From Candidatus Rifleibacterium amylolyticum (GTDB taxonomy: Bacteria; Muiribacteriota; Ozemobacteria; Ozemobacterales; Ozemobacteraceae): a stretch of 64,000 bases of DNA. The DNA lies in contig JAACJG010000008.1 in assembly GCA_009917695.1 (NCBI GenBank), forward strand, positions 186,001-250,000, written 5' to 3'. This document shows positions 1 to 8,935 of this stretch, one piece after another. The notes below the pieces were generated by a model. It did not search any database and had not been told where the DNA came from. It saw nothing but the letters and a program-made list of their open reading frames with translations. How positions within the stretch are numbered: the first letter of the stretch is position 1; the number at the start of each line of letters is the position of its first letter. Both the position numbers and the translations under genes were made by a program.

Positions 1-1470
1 AAGATTGACTGCCCGGGTCAGGTAGAGAGCAGAATCTTCATAGAGCTTAAGGTCACTATAGATTGAACCAAGCAGAAAATTACCCCTGACGTTGTCAGGA
101 TCTGCCTTGAGCCCGCCGGCTATGGCCTGCGCTGCCTGTACCAACTCGTTTCTGTCATACAACAGCTTGCCCAGATTCAGCCATGCGGCCGAATCGTTGC
201 CATGCGTTTTCAGGTAACGGCGCAGGTTCATCTCATAAGCAACCTTGTTGTCAGTGCGATAAAAAGTATTGAGAACGATTTTCCAGCTGTCTTCTGATGG
301 CTCTGCAGTCTGCAGATCTGCTTCGAACAGTGCGGCGGCGGCGGCCAGATCACCATTACGCGCGAGTTCAAGCCCTTTCAGGAAAGGAGGTTCGGGAGCT
401 TTGACAATCGGCTCATCAACCGTCGTAACGACTTGAGTTGCTGTTGGAGTGGATTCGGGAAGGGGCTCAGCTGAAGCCGCCAGAGAAACAGCCGGCTTAA
501 TACTGCCTTCTGAGCTGGCAATACCTGCAACGACTGATGTCGCGGAATCAGGCTCGCTTAACAATGAACTTGAGGTCGAACCGGGCTGGGCGATCACGCC
601 TGATTTATTGCCAATCTCGGCTGAAACTGCAAAAAGAGTCGAATCGCTTCCTGTTGTCGTTATTTTTTCTGACTGGCGATTGTTGAACCAGACCCCTATC
701 AGAATAAAAATCGCTATCAGGCCGGCGTAAAGTCGCCATGAACTGCCATATGCACTTATCGCCTCAAAATCCCGGCCTGAAACAACGTGTGCTGTCTCAG
801 ATTTTTCTTCCTGACGCCGCTTATCAAGTTTTTTCGGCTGAGTCTTGCGGTCGATGCGAAATTCAAGAACATCAGCCTCTTCAGCGTCAGCCGCGACAGA
901 TGCCGACGCTGCCGTTGCGGCCTCGGGAACGACAGAAGAATCTGCCGCCGAGTCGGCTTTATCTACAGAATCTCGGGCATAAACAGGCGACGGTGAAGGT
1001 TTGGGAGATTCGTCGTAGTCGCCACTGCCTTCAGTTATCAGTTCGGCTGACGGGCCGGTGAGAAGACTGCCAGGCTGTTCCTTGAGAATTGGCAGAAGCA
1101 CTCTCTCGACTTCGAACCAGTCTCTAAAGCTGGCAAACAACGAAAGATAATATGCGTCCTTGATGTTGTAGATCCATAGAAGAATAAAAAACACAGACGC
1201 GACATAGCTGAACATTATGATAAGGTGCGCGCCAAGATATGGAAAAAGGGTTTCATAGAGAATGCCGTTGCTGTAAAGGCTGTATGCCGAAAAGATACCT
1301 GAGAAATGAAAACCCATCAGCATAATTCCGCGGTCAATATGGCCAGCATAGATCTGGCCCATACCCATTACAAAAAAAGACATCAAAGCCGCTGCGCCAG
1401 GATTGCGTGCGGTGCTCTGCAGCCGTTCTCTCCTCAGATCGTTCAACCAGTTATCGTTTGAGTTTTTCAA
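1..1470 (-). CDS. Membrane protein with C-terminal TPR repeats (3' end missing)
   Basis: The gene runs off the left edge, so the C-terminus is absent. The frame is open from a TTG at 1470, which follows an in-frame TAA and a GGAG 11 bases upstream; the next in-frame ATG is about 30 codons in. Residues about 27-100 form three hydrophobic segments, with a TM2-like stretch (MGMGQIYAGHIDRG). A long low-complexity Ser/Ala/Glu-rich linker follows, then one more membrane span near residue 250 (GLIAIFILIGVWF). After residue 360 there are TPR-like helices (AAWLNLGKLLYDRNELVQAA). The likely topology is an inner-membrane protein with a TPR domain for protein contacts. It lies 8 bases after the NucS-like gene and probably belongs to the operon that starts near 4320. 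The function is not recognised. Confidence 0.7.
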   Translation of the reverse strand, partial: MKNSNDNWLNDLRRERLQSTARNPGAAALMSFFVMGMGQIYAGHIDRGIMLMGFHFSGIFSAYSLYSNGILYETLFPYLGAHLIIMFSYVASVFFILLWIYNIKDAYYLSLFASFRDWFEVERVLLPILKEQPGSLLTGPSAELITEGSGDYDESPKPSPSPVYARDSVDKADSAADSSVVPEAATAASASVAADAEEADVLEFRIDRKTQPKKLDKRRQEEKSETAHVVSGRDFEAISAYGSSWRLYAGLIAIFILIGVWFNNRQSEKITTTGSDSTLFAVSAEIGNKSGVIAQPGSTSSSLLSEPDSATSVVAGIASSEGSIKPAVSLAASAEPLPESTPTATQVVTTVDEPIVKAPEPPFLKGLELARNGDLAAAAALFEADLQTAEPSEDSWKIVLNTFYRTDNKVAYEMNLRRYLKTHGNDSAAWLNLGKLLYDRNELVQAAQAIAGGLKADPDNVRGNFLLGSIYSDLKLYEDSALYLTRAVNL

Positions 1471-1478
1471 CGTTTATT

Positions 1479-2678
1479 CTACTCCAGTATGTCTATGAGA
1501 CAACCACTCTTGACCAGGCAAAGCTTAACCTGCCTCTGTAGACACTGCTCAACCAGATCGGTCTTTTCGTAATTTGCGATGATCATGCCACGAATGCCAA
1601 CAGCCTTGTATTGTCCCTCAGTGAGCTCACTGCCGAAAGCTCCGATGTTTGCCCGCAGGTAGTCGAGCAGTTCGAGAGCTTCGCTGACCTGCCCCGGATC
1701 TGGACTGAACAAAGACTGAACCGCGATCAGCACCCCTTTGCGATCCTGGCAGAGAAGGTCGATGCGACGTTTGCGTCCACCCTGCCAGGTAACGGTATAA
1801 TTGCGATGAATCACCCGCATGCCTTTTTCAAACAACGATGAATGTTCGGCGACCCATGACTCGAACTCCTTCTTTGAATTGAAAAAGCTGTTGGAAGTAA
1901 ACTGCTCAAACAGTGATTCAAGCATGTTTACCTGTTCTTTGAGTCGGCGGTTCTCCTCCTGAAAATTGGCGATTCTTTCCCAGAGTTTTTTATTCTCTTC
2001 AAGAAGAACTACCAGTCCCTTGATTTCACCTTCATTGAATTCGCCAAGAGGCCGCGAAAGCAGTCTGGCAACAAGAGCACGCAATGGAGTTGCACCATCG
2101 GGGCGGGCAGAATTGTCTTCGTGTTCAATTACCAGAACCGAATCTTTGCCGGCATGATGCCAGTGAATCAGAAGGTCATCACCAGGCGAAAATCCGCGCA
2201 GCAACTCTCCCACCATCAACTTGCGGCGTTCAAAATCGGGCATCCGACCCTTGGCGCGCTTGCCGGCTATTTCTATAGCAAAGCTTTCGCGGCTGGAAAA
2301 CAGGCGGCTATAAAGCTCGTCTTCACGAGCGAACCATTTGAGATAGCGGCCATTGTGTTCCTGATGCGAAAGCCGCTTGCGAATGACCATTTTATCCTGT
2401 GGTGCAAAAATCTGACAGGTAACCAGCCCGCCTTTTTCACGAGATCCGGTCAACACAATTTCAGAATCGGCAACTGCGGTTGAAAGAGGTTCACCAATAA
2501 ACAGATCGCGTTTATCCCATTCTACTGAGAGATTCGCATATTCCTGACCTTCATATACCAGGTCAAAAACAAGCGTAGCTGGGATCACTGAACGCAACTG
2601 TGCGTCTTCAGCTGCTGACCAGGTGAGAATACCGGTTTCGATTTCTCTGCTGACTATTTTTTTTCTGAATTCTGGCAC
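1479..2678 (-). CDS. Protein with NucS-like (PD-(D/E)XK-type) C-terminal domain
   Basis: 399 aa from a GTG at 2678. I chose GTG because GGAG lies 8 bases upstream and the codon starts one base after the stop of the LolA-like gene; an ATG 22 codons upstream would overlap that gene. The first 200 residues are unassigned. A coiled coil (LLEENKKLWERIANFQEENR) precedes a C-terminal region typical of NucS/RecB-like nuclease folds: FESWVAEHSSLFEKGM, then RRIDLLCQDRKGVLIAVQ. In active family members the last segment ends with an E-x-K type catalytic pair; here it reads AVQS, so catalysis is doubtful. Its place among envelope genes is unusual for a DNA-repair nuclease. Domain resemblance is moderate and function is unknown. 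Confidence 0.75.
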   Translation of the reverse strand: MPEFRKKIVSREIETGILTWSAAEDAQLRSVIPATLVFDLVYEGQEYANLSVEWDKRDLFIGEPLSTAVADSEIVLTGSREKGGLVTCQIFAPQDKMVIRKRLSHQEHNGRYLKWFAREDELYSRLFSSRESFAIEIAGKRAKGRMPDFERRKLMVGELLRGFSPGDDLLIHWHHAGKDSVLVIEHEDNSARPDGATPLRALVARLLSRPLGEFNEGEIKGLVVLLEENKKLWERIANFQEENRRLKEQVNMLESLFEQFTSNSFFNSKKEFESWVAEHSSLFEKGMRVIHRNYTVTWQGGRKRRIDLLCQDRKGVLIAVQSLFSPDPGQVSEALELLDYLRANIGAFGSELTEGQYKAVGIRGMIIANYEKTDLVEQCLQRQVKLCLVKSGCLIDILE

Positions 2679-2679
2679 C

Positions 2680-3489
2680 TTAAAAACTCCAATTCCAGAG
2701 GCTGTCAGTAAATTTGCCGGCGGCCTCTCTAAGCCGCTCGACAATTGCTTTTGCCGACTCTTCTATTTTCTGGGCGAGAACAACAGTGATCGGAACCATT
2801 GCTGCTGATTCCGGAGGTTTGTAATCGAAATAACTGTCGGGCAAAAGGTCGTTAAGCTTGTATTCTATCACCTTGAGACGACCCCTCTCCTTACCTTTGT
2901 CATCAAACTCTACGACCTCGACTGGCAGATAACTGCTGGTCGAAAAAATCATATGATAATGTCCCACCTCAAACACCGTCTTAAAAACGCTCTTCATTTT
3001 GGGTAAAAATTTAAGCCAATAATAAGTAAAAGAGTCGCCTCTGTCCTCACTTTTGATCAGTGACACTTCAAACAGCGAAAAAAGCGTTTTCCGGGTCAGA
3101 CTGGTGAATATTTTCTTAGGACTGAACCAGCTCGTATAAGAGGCCATAAATCCCTGTGATTCAGAAAAATGATAAAAGACCTCATTGATCACCTTTACAT
3201 AAATCCACAGATTCTGTCCGTTAAAAAACGCCATGACACTGCCATCATCGAATTCAATCGCAAACTTGTCAGGATTCTTTATCGAAAGTGTCACGATCTT
3301 GCTCGCATGCTCGTTGCTCAATTCAACACGAGCTGACATGGCATTGATTTTTTCGCTGCGCTTCTCCATTATGTCAAACAGCGACTCTGCTGTCATGCTC
3401 TTGTCGCTTGCCATGACGGGAAAAACATTGACAAGCATGAGCGTGACCAAAAGCAGCAGAACCGTCTTGCGCTCAGTTACCAGCATCAC
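2680..3489 (-). CDS. LolA-like outer-membrane lipoprotein carrier protein
   Basis: 269 aa. An N-terminal signal peptide (hydrophobic residues about 8-25, likely cleavage after VMA-S) sends it to the periplasm. The mature part looks like LolA/LolB folds: an opening helix (AESLFDIMEKRSEKINAMSARVEL) followed by alternating strands such as KIVTLSIKNPDKFAIEFDDG and NGQNLWIY. Family members ferry lipoproteins or bind lipids in the periplasm. That fits a genome with many lipoproteins, although no LolCDE genes are visible here. The start overlaps the end of the upstream Cys-rich gene by 17 bases, and its stop is one base from the next start, so the cluster is translationally coupled. Start is GTG at 3489 or ATG at 3486. 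Confidence 0.75.
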   Translation of the reverse strand: MMLVTERKTVLLLLVTLMLVNVFPVMASDKSMTAESLFDIMEKRSEKINAMSARVELSNEHASKIVTLSIKNPDKFAIEFDDGSVMAFFNGQNLWIYVKVINEVFYHFSESQGFMASYTSWFSPKKIFTSLTRKTLFSLFEVSLIKSEDRGDSFTYYWLKFLPKMKSVFKTVFEVGHYHMIFSTSSYLPVEVVEFDDKGKERGRLKVIEYKLNDLLPDSYFDYKPPESAAMVPITVVLAQKIEESAKAIVERLREAAGKFTDSLWNWSF

Positions 3490-4282
3490 GGCCTGCCACC
3501 TTGCTTTCAGAACGTTCTAACAACAGCTGCTTCACAGTATCGTTGATGCTTTTCGACAGCTGCTTGAGCTGCGCTTCATCCTGCTCGGCAACCAGAGTTT
3601 CTGCATTCAAAACGGAAACAAGTCGACAGAGCTCCAGACCGGGATCAACCTGTCGTTGGGACAGGTTTTCTCTGCTGGCGACCGGGCACTTGAGCTGCCA
3701 GGCACGCAACGCCAGCAATTCTCCGGCCGCAGACTTTTCTGCCCACAATACCGGCTGCCCTGGATCTTTCTGGTGCAGCAGCAGCGGCAGTTTTGCCAGA
3801 TCAAGCACCAGCATGACTGCCGAGCGTTCAAGCGGCTGAAAAACCAGTTCCGAGAAAAGGCTGATATTTCCGCAGCTTACGCCGTTATATTGCAGTTTCC
3901 AGCAGCAACCGCGATCATTGCGGCATCTATAACAGCCATTGTCGGCTACCAGTGAGAAACCAGAATCTTGACGGCTGTTGGTAAGCGCAAAATGAAGATC
4001 ACTGATAAAATCTACCACTATCGCGCTGAAATCTTTTTCGGAACAGTCCATCAGCCAGACGAGAGCTGGCATACAACTATAACCGGCAGCTGTGACACCG
4101 GTTCCTCTCTGCCAGAGAGTTTGAAAGCAGAAACAGTTTGCCTTGCCGCCGCTTCTGGCTGCCAGCAGGAGATCGGGATGGTACCAGACCTGAGCCAGGG
4201 GCTCAGGGTATTGCGGAACTTCGCAGGCACCGCGTTCTGTCAGCAAACGGCGCATCTGCTCCATGTGTCGAAGAATATTCAA
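3473..4282 (-). CDS. Cys-rich protein of unknown function
   Basis: 269 aa. The TTG at 4282 is preferred because GGAG lies 6 bases upstream; a TTG two codons earlier abuts the GGAG, and the first ATG is at 4264. I do not recognise the family. The centre carries a tight cysteine group (C117, C120, C126, C127, C137 in GCYRCRNDRGCCWK...VSCGN) that could hold a metal or an iron-sulfur cluster. Other cysteines occur near residues 20, 50 and 70-80. No signal peptide or membrane span is evident. It is the first gene of the minus-strand envelope cluster, downstream of a good sigma-70 promoter at 4327-4355. Confidence 0.65.
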   Translation of the reverse strand: MNILRHMEQMRRLLTERGACEVPQYPEPLAQVWYHPDLLLAARSGGKANCFCFQTLWQRGTGVTAAGYSCMPALVWLMDCSEKDFSAIVVDFISDLHFALTNSRQDSGFSLVADNGCYRCRNDRGCCWKLQYNGVSCGNISLFSELVFQPLERSAVMLVLDLAKLPLLLHQKDPGQPVLWAEKSAAGELLALRAWQLKCPVASRENLSQRQVDPGLELCRLVSVLNAETLVAEQDEAQLKQLSKSINDTVKQLLLERSESKVAGRDAGN

Positions 4283-4326
4283 ATACAACTCCGAATCAGC
4301 AGTCGAAATTTCACAGAACGTCTGGT

Positions 4327-4355
4327 ATTATACAGTAACTTTCATGTTCAGACAA
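4327..4355 (-). promoter_or_regulatory. Sigma-70 promoter for the envelope cluster
   Basis: On the minus strand TTGTCT (4355-4350), a 17-base spacer and a perfect TATAAT (4332-4327) lie about 45 bases ahead of the Cys-rich gene. Predicted transcription start is near 4320. Confidence 0.65.
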
Positions 4356-4386
4356 ATTCTTATTACAGCACGACCGGGATAAAACA

Positions 4387-4725
4387 ATGCTAGACAACAG
4401 TAATTTCGACCAGGAAATCCTGGAAAAGAAAAATACCGCCATGATTACTTTCACGGCAGAATGGTGCCGGCCATGCCTGTTGCAGAAACCGGTAATTCAC
4501 AGTCTTGCCGAAAAATACTCGGGCCGGGTAATTGTCGAAACAATAGACGTCGATGCTCATGTCGAACTGGCCGACCGCTATTGCGCCAGAACCCTGCCCA
4601 CGACCATTCTGTTCGCGCAGGGAGAAATCGTCGAGGCGCTGGCCGGCTATCAGAGCGAAGAATTTCTATCATCTTATCTCGACATGATTCTGGCTGAAGT
4701 AGCTAAAATGGCTGAAAAAGCCTGA
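4387..4725 (+). CDS. Thioredoxin-like protein
   Basis: 112 aa, the usual size of a cytoplasmic thioredoxin, with no signal peptide. The redox motif is WCRPC (C27, C30) after the strand TAMITFTAEW, and the cis-proline loop is seen in CARTLPTTILF. It differs from classical WCGPC by Arg in the second position, which usually shifts redox potential, so its substrate may not be that of TrxA. No thioredoxin reductase is nearby. It is transcribed divergently from the envelope cluster and ends 2 bases from the convergent ymdB gene. Confidence 0.85.
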   Translation: MLDNSNFDQEILEKKNTAMITFTAEWCRPCLLQKPVIHSLAEKYSGRVIVETIDVDAHVELADRYCARTLPTTILFAQGEIVEALAGYQSEEFLSSYLDMILAEVAKMAEKA

Positions 4726-4727
4726 AA

Positions 4728-5510
4728 TCAGGATTCTTCCACCACTCTGAATCTTTCTATGTCAGTCGCGAAGCCTTCTTCACTGACTTCGACAACGATT
4801 CCTTCAATTTTGCCAGGGCCAGCGGCACAAAGAAACTTTTCAGAGTAACCGGTCATAAACCGGCCAATAACGGTATCGCGGTCGACTCCGATAATTCCGT
4901 TCACGGCTCCGGTCATGCCGGCATCGGTTATGACCGCGGTCCTGCCACCAGGCAGAATCCTTTCATCTGACGTCTGCACATGCGTGTGGGTCGATGCGAC
5001 AACAGCGGCACGACCGTTAACGTACCATGAGAGAGCCAGCTTTTCAGAGGTGGCTTCGGCATGAAAGTCAACAAAAACAGGAACTCCGGCTGGAATATCA
5101 CGAAAAAGTCGGTCAAAAGCAGCAAATGGACAGCTGGCCGCTTCCATGAAAACGCGACCGGCAAGATTCATTACAGCAAGAGAACCGGACGAGCCGCGAA
5201 AGACGCGGCAGCCAGTCCCGACCGATGTTTCTGAAACCATGTTGTGCGGCCTCAGCACATACTCATGCTTCTGTAGAAGCTCAGGCCAGTCTATGCGCGA
5301 AAAAATGTGATTGCCGGTGGTTACTATGTCAACGCCACACTCTTTGAGAAAACGCGCATGGCGTTCAGAAAGCCCGTTTCCGGCAGTAACGTTTTCACCG
5401 TTAGCTATTATCCAGTCAGGCGTATAACGCTGTCGCAATGCTGGTAACTGCCGCTTGAGCGTGTCGCGACCAGTTTTGCCATAAATATCGCCAATAAATA
5501 GAATTTTCAT
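4728..5510 (-). CDS. ymdB: YmdB-family metallophosphodiesterase
   Basis: 260 aa, the normal length for the TIGR00282 family. Metal-binding motifs are in order: GDIYGKTGRD at the N-terminus, NGENVTAGNG near residue 37, TTGNHIFS near 65 and THTHVQT near 175. The Bacillus subtilis homologue is a 2',3'-cyclic nucleotide phosphodiesterase that binds RNase Y. Here too the RNase Y gene is immediately upstream, as in the Bacillus rny-ymdB pair. A strong terminator hairpin lies between the two genes, ending only 6 bases before this ATG, and no Shine-Dalgarno is visible, so expression may depend on read-through or another signal. Confidence 0.9.
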   Translation of the reverse strand: MKILFIGDIYGKTGRDTLKRQLPALRQRYTPDWIIANGENVTAGNGLSERHARFLKECGVDIVTTGNHIFSRIDWPELLQKHEYVLRPHNMVSETSVGTGCRVFRGSSGSLAVMNLAGRVFMEAASCPFAAFDRLFRDIPAGVPVFVDFHAEATSEKLALSWYVNGRAAVVASTHTHVQTSDERILPGGRTAVITDAGMTGAVNGIIGVDRDTVIGRFMTGYSEKFLCAAGPGKIEGIVVEVSEEGFATDIERFRVVEES

Positions 5511-5516
5511 ATCAGT

Positions 5517-5553
5517 AAAAAGCTGCCCCCGAAACTATCGCCCCGGGGGCAGC
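5517..5553 (-). terminator. Rho-independent terminator after rny
   Basis: A 10-bp GC-rich stem (GCTGCCCCCG paired with CGGGGGCAGC, 5522-5531 and 5544-5553) is followed on the minus strand by five T. It lies between the rny stop and the ymdB start. Confidence 0.75.
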
Positions 5554-5571
5554 ATGAATCAGCCGATTTCG

Positions 5572-7119
5572 TCAGTGTGCGACTTCGACGCTGCGGGTTT
5601 CGCGAATCAGAACAACCTTGACCTGACCAGGATATTCCATGTCGCTTTCGATCTTTTTGACTATATCACGGCACACTTTGGGGGCCGAAATGTCGTCAAC
5701 CTCTTCCGGGCTGACCATGACGCGAATCTCGCGACCAGCCTGAATAGCGTAGGCAGAAGACACACCCTTAAAGCTTTTGGCAATGGTTTCGAGGTCAACC
5801 AGGCGCTTGATGTAAGCTTCAAGCGATTCGCTGCGGGCGCCACGGCGAGAGGCCGAGATAGCATCGGCAGCAGCAATGAGAACGGCTTCAGGCGTTTCAA
5901 AAGGCACGTCTTCGTGGTGAGCGGCGATAGCATTAACAACTTTGGGAGATTCCTGGTATTTGCGGGCAAAATCTGCGCCGAGCTTGGCATGATTACCCTC
6001 GTCGCTCTCGATAACCTTGCCAATATCGTGCAGCAGGCCGGCGCGGCGTGCCAACTGAATGTCAGCGCCAATTTCGGCTGCCAGATTACTTGCCAGATTG
6101 GCGACTTCTATCGAGTGCTGCAAAACGTTCTGACCATAGGAAGTTCGGTAATTAAGGCGACCGACGATCTCGACGAGTTCCTGATGAATACTCTGAATGC
6201 CAAGTGCCAGCATGGTTTGTTCGCCAGCTTCCTTGATGCGCAGATGTACTTCTTTCTGGGCTTTTTCGTAGAGCTCTTCGATCTTGGCCGGATGAATGCG
6301 ACCATCAAGCGTGAGATTTTCGAGAGTTACTCTGGCAATTTCACGTTTGATCGGATCGAACGAAGAAAGCACGACAGCTTCTGGAGTATCATCGATGATG
6401 ACATCTACACCGGTCAGGTTTTCGAACGCCCTGATGTTTCGGCCTTCGCGACCGATAATGCGGCCCTTCATCTCTTCGCTTGGCAGTTCAACGACAGTAA
6501 CTATAGGATCGATAGTATGGTCGGTTGCGCAACGCTGAATGGAAGTTGCCAGGATTTCGCGCGACTTCTTGTCGGCTGTGCTCTTGATCTTCTGTTCGGC
6601 TTCGTTGACCTTGAGCGCAATATCGTATTGCAGCTCATCTTCGATTTTCTTCATCAGCTGTTCACGAGCCTGTTCAGGAGTCAGACCGGCAACCCGCTCG
6701 AGTTCCTTCTTCTGCTGCTCGATTATTTCGAGACTGTTCTGGCGAAGTTTGTCGAGTTCGCTCTCCTTGTCACGCAGCCCGTCAGCACGCTTTTCGATAG
6801 TTTCGGCACGGGCATCAACCTTTTCGATGCGACTGGTGAGGTGAGCTTCGAGTTTGTCGAGCTCAGCCCGGCGCTTGGCTGCTTCTCTTTCGGCGTTCTT
6901 TTTGTCCTGCAGTTCTTTGTCGCGAATTTCTTTGGCCTTTTTCTGGGCTTTCTGCAATTCTTTCTGAGCGTTGGCCCTGGCTTCATCAAGGATTTCCTTT
7001 TTCTGGATTTCGGCGGCGGCCAGAACATTCTGGCTGCTTTTCCGAATCATGTAACTGGAAATGAAATACCCGATGAGAAGACCAGCAGCCAGTGTTATAA
7101 CGTGGTATAAATATGGCAT
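5572..7119 (-). CDS. rny: Ribonuclease Y
   Basis: 515 aa from ATG 7119, chosen because CGGAGG lies just upstream and the sequence then begins with the usual single membrane anchor (YHVITLAAGLLIGYFISSYM). A long charged coiled coil occupies about residues 25-190. A KH domain carries GRIIGREGRN near residue 220, and the HD domain motif LLHDIGKV is near residue 361. RNase Y is a membrane-bound endoribonuclease that starts mRNA decay. Length and architecture match the family fully. It lies downstream of the peptidyl-prolyl isomerase gene with a 75-base gap and probably shares its promoter; a terminator follows. Confidence 0.95.
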   Translation of the reverse strand: MPYLYHVITLAAGLLIGYFISSYMIRKSSQNVLAAAEIQKKEILDEARANAQKELQKAQKKAKEIRDKELQDKKNAEREAAKRRAELDKLEAHLTSRIEKVDARAETIEKRADGLRDKESELDKLRQNSLEIIEQQKKELERVAGLTPEQAREQLMKKIEDELQYDIALKVNEAEQKIKSTADKKSREILATSIQRCATDHTIDPIVTVVELPSEEMKGRIIGREGRNIRAFENLTGVDVIIDDTPEAVVLSSFDPIKREIARVTLENLTLDGRIHPAKIEELYEKAQKEVHLRIKEAGEQTMLALGIQSIHQELVEIVGRLNYRTSYGQNVLQHSIEVANLASNLAAEIGADIQLARRAGLLHDIGKVIESDEGNHAKLGADFARKYQESPKVVNAIAAHHEDVPFETPEAVLIAAADAISASRRGARSESLEAYIKRLVDLETIAKSFKGVSSAYAIQAGREIRVMVSPEEVDDISAPKVCRDIVKKIESDMEYPGQVKVVLIRETRSVEVAH

Positions 7120-7194
7120 GGTTCCTCCGAGGGAGTCGATATTAGATTTAGTGGGCAGCAGATTACCGGCTGCCGAGGACTGTTTTTGCATGAA

Positions 7195-8841
7195 TTAAAG
7201 TTTTTCCTGGTATACTTTAACGTTAAACTCTTTTTTCAATTCTTCAACCAGTTTTGTGAATACTTCACGCTGTTTTTCAGGCATCAGCCTTGCACGAATC
7301 TGCTCACGCACTTCATCCAGCGTCATAACACCTTCTGGCTTGCGTTCATCGACCCGGATGATGTGGTAACCAAAATCGGTTTTAACCGGCCCGACAATTT
7401 TTCCGATTTCGGAGGTTTTACAGGCTTCGTCAAATTCGCCTACCATCTGACCCTCGCCGAAAGTGCCAAGGTCACCGCCGCCCTGCTTGCCAGACGGGCA
7501 AACTGACTTCTCACGGGCAAGATCGGAAAACTTGGCGGGATCTTTTTCGAGAACCGAAAGCAGATCTTTTGCTTCAGCTTCTTCTTTAACCAGAATATGA
7601 TGAGCGCGCATTTGAGCCGGTGTTTTGAACTGAGCCAGATTCTTCTGATAAAAGTCAGCTATTTCGCTCTCTTCGAGAGTTATTGCGCCAATTTTCTCAT
7701 CGAGCAGAAATCGAATAACCGTGCGGCGAGCAGCATCCCTGGTGACTTCGGGGTATTTGGCCGAAAGCTCGGCAAAATTCTTTTCAACATTGGCAAAAGC
7801 CAGATAACGAGAATAGAACTGCTTCAAAAAATCATCCAGCCCTTCACCCTTGAGAATCTGAGGGCGGATAAACGGCGGAATCTGCTGCAATTCTTCATCG
7901 ATTTCCGCGACCTTAACTTCTTTACCGGTCATCTTGAACAGAACTGCCTGCTTCTCCTGGTCGGAAAGCGACTCTTTGCGTAAGGAATCAGCCGCCGCCT
8001 GGTTCATTTCAAAAGCCAGATCCTTTTTGAGTTTGTCGATTTCGGCTTCATATATACCACGCTGCTTTTCGTTCAGCAGGTCGCGTTTGATCTGCGCAGA
8101 TACTGAATCGAATTCTTTAGTACTCGCTTCTTTTCGATCAATGTATTTAACCAGCATGAACAGGTCTTCATCGAGCTTTATCGGAGCAGAGACTTCGTCT
8201 TTTTTCAGAGATTCCAGGGCCTTTGCGACGGGTTCTTCGAGTGCTGTAACGCTGACAAAGCCCTTATCGCCACCGGCGCTTTTGTATTCGTCAACCGATT
8301 CGGCCTTAGCCAGTTCGATAAAAGAACCGCCATCCGTCAGTTTTTTCTTGATCTCAGCCGCTTTCTCGGCAGTATTCACGACGATCTGAAAAACATGATA
8401 CTGAACCGGCTCTGCATAAGTAGCTTTGTTCTTGTCATAGTGCGCTCTGACTTCACTGTCACTTATTTCGGCACCTGCGACGAGACCTTGCATTGATTCG
8501 TCGGCCAGTCTGGCCACAGCCATTTCATGATAGGCGCTTTCGTATTTTTCGCCCTTGTTTAAGCCCTGCTGTTCAGCTTTTTTCTGCAGGGCATGAATTT
8601 CGGCGACCTGAGTCAGAAATGCCTGACGTCCCTCAGGCGTAGAAAAGTGTTCGGCAGCCTGTGGGTTGGCCATTGCGATGAAGGTGGCCAGTTCCTTTTC
8701 GTAGTCGGCACGCGTGATTTTAACATCACCGACTTCAGCCAGAACATCTTCTGGAGACTGGGCAAAACAGTTGGGAACAAACAATCCGAAGAGGAGAAGA
8801 AAAATAAACAAAGCGCCAACGCGCTGTTTTTTCAGATGCAT
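7195..8841 (-). CDS. SurA/PrsA-like peptidyl-prolyl isomerase
   Basis: 548 aa. Start at ATG 8841 is favoured by GGAGG four bases upstream and by the signal peptide that follows (GALFIFLLLFGLFVPNCFA). An N-terminal SurA-type helical domain is followed by a divergent parvulin domain (from about residue 120, PVQYHVFQIVVNTAEKA) and a second, more canonical one (about 410-505: MRAHHILVKEEAEA, GGDLGTFGEGQMVGEFDEA, GYHIIRVDER). Two parvulin domains plus a chaperone domain match SurA, which folds outer-membrane proteins in the periplasm. Acidic and lysine-rich composition is normal for the group. A strong extended -10 promoter lies upstream. Confidence 0.9.
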   Translation of the reverse strand: MHLKKQRVGALFIFLLLFGLFVPNCFAQSPEDVLAEVGDVKITRADYEKELATFIAMANPQAAEHFSTPEGRQAFLTQVAEIHALQKKAEQQGLNKGEKYESAYHEMAVARLADESMQGLVAGAEISDSEVRAHYDKNKATYAEPVQYHVFQIVVNTAEKAAEIKKKLTDGGSFIELAKAESVDEYKSAGGDKGFVSVTALEEPVAKALESLKKDEVSAPIKLDEDLFMLVKYIDRKEASTKEFDSVSAQIKRDLLNEKQRGIYEAEIDKLKKDLAFEMNQAAADSLRKESLSDQEKQAVLFKMTGKEVKVAEIDEELQQIPPFIRPQILKGEGLDDFLKQFYSRYLAFANVEKNFAELSAKYPEVTRDAARRTVIRFLLDEKIGAITLEESEIADFYQKNLAQFKTPAQMRAHHILVKEEAEAKDLLSVLEKDPAKFSDLAREKSVCPSGKQGGGDLGTFGEGQMVGEFDEACKTSEIGKIVGPVKTDFGYHIIRVDERKPEGVMTLDEVREQIRARLMPEKQREVFTKLVEELKKEFNVKVYQEKL

Positions 8842-8874
8842 AATGCCTCCGCTGATTTTTTTGAATGCGCTAAG

Positions 8875-8903
8875 ATTATAGCACCGCAAAACTCCATTTT
8901 CAA
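8875..8903 (-). promoter_or_regulatory. Sigma-70 promoter for the isomerase-rny unit
   Basis: Minus-strand TTGAAA (8903-8898), a 17-base spacer and TATAAT (8880-8875); TG one base before the -10 makes it an extended -10. Predicted start near 8868, leaving a leader of about 27 bases that contains GGAGG. Confidence 0.75.
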
Positions 8904-8935
8904 ATTATTAGAGAGGCAAATATCCTGGCGAAAAA

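Noticed and set aside
5554-7110. A 518-codon open frame on the plus strand
   Set aside because: It is exactly antisense to rny, which has membrane anchor, KH and HD motifs; the plus-strand product is a Phe/Asn-rich shadow with no domain.
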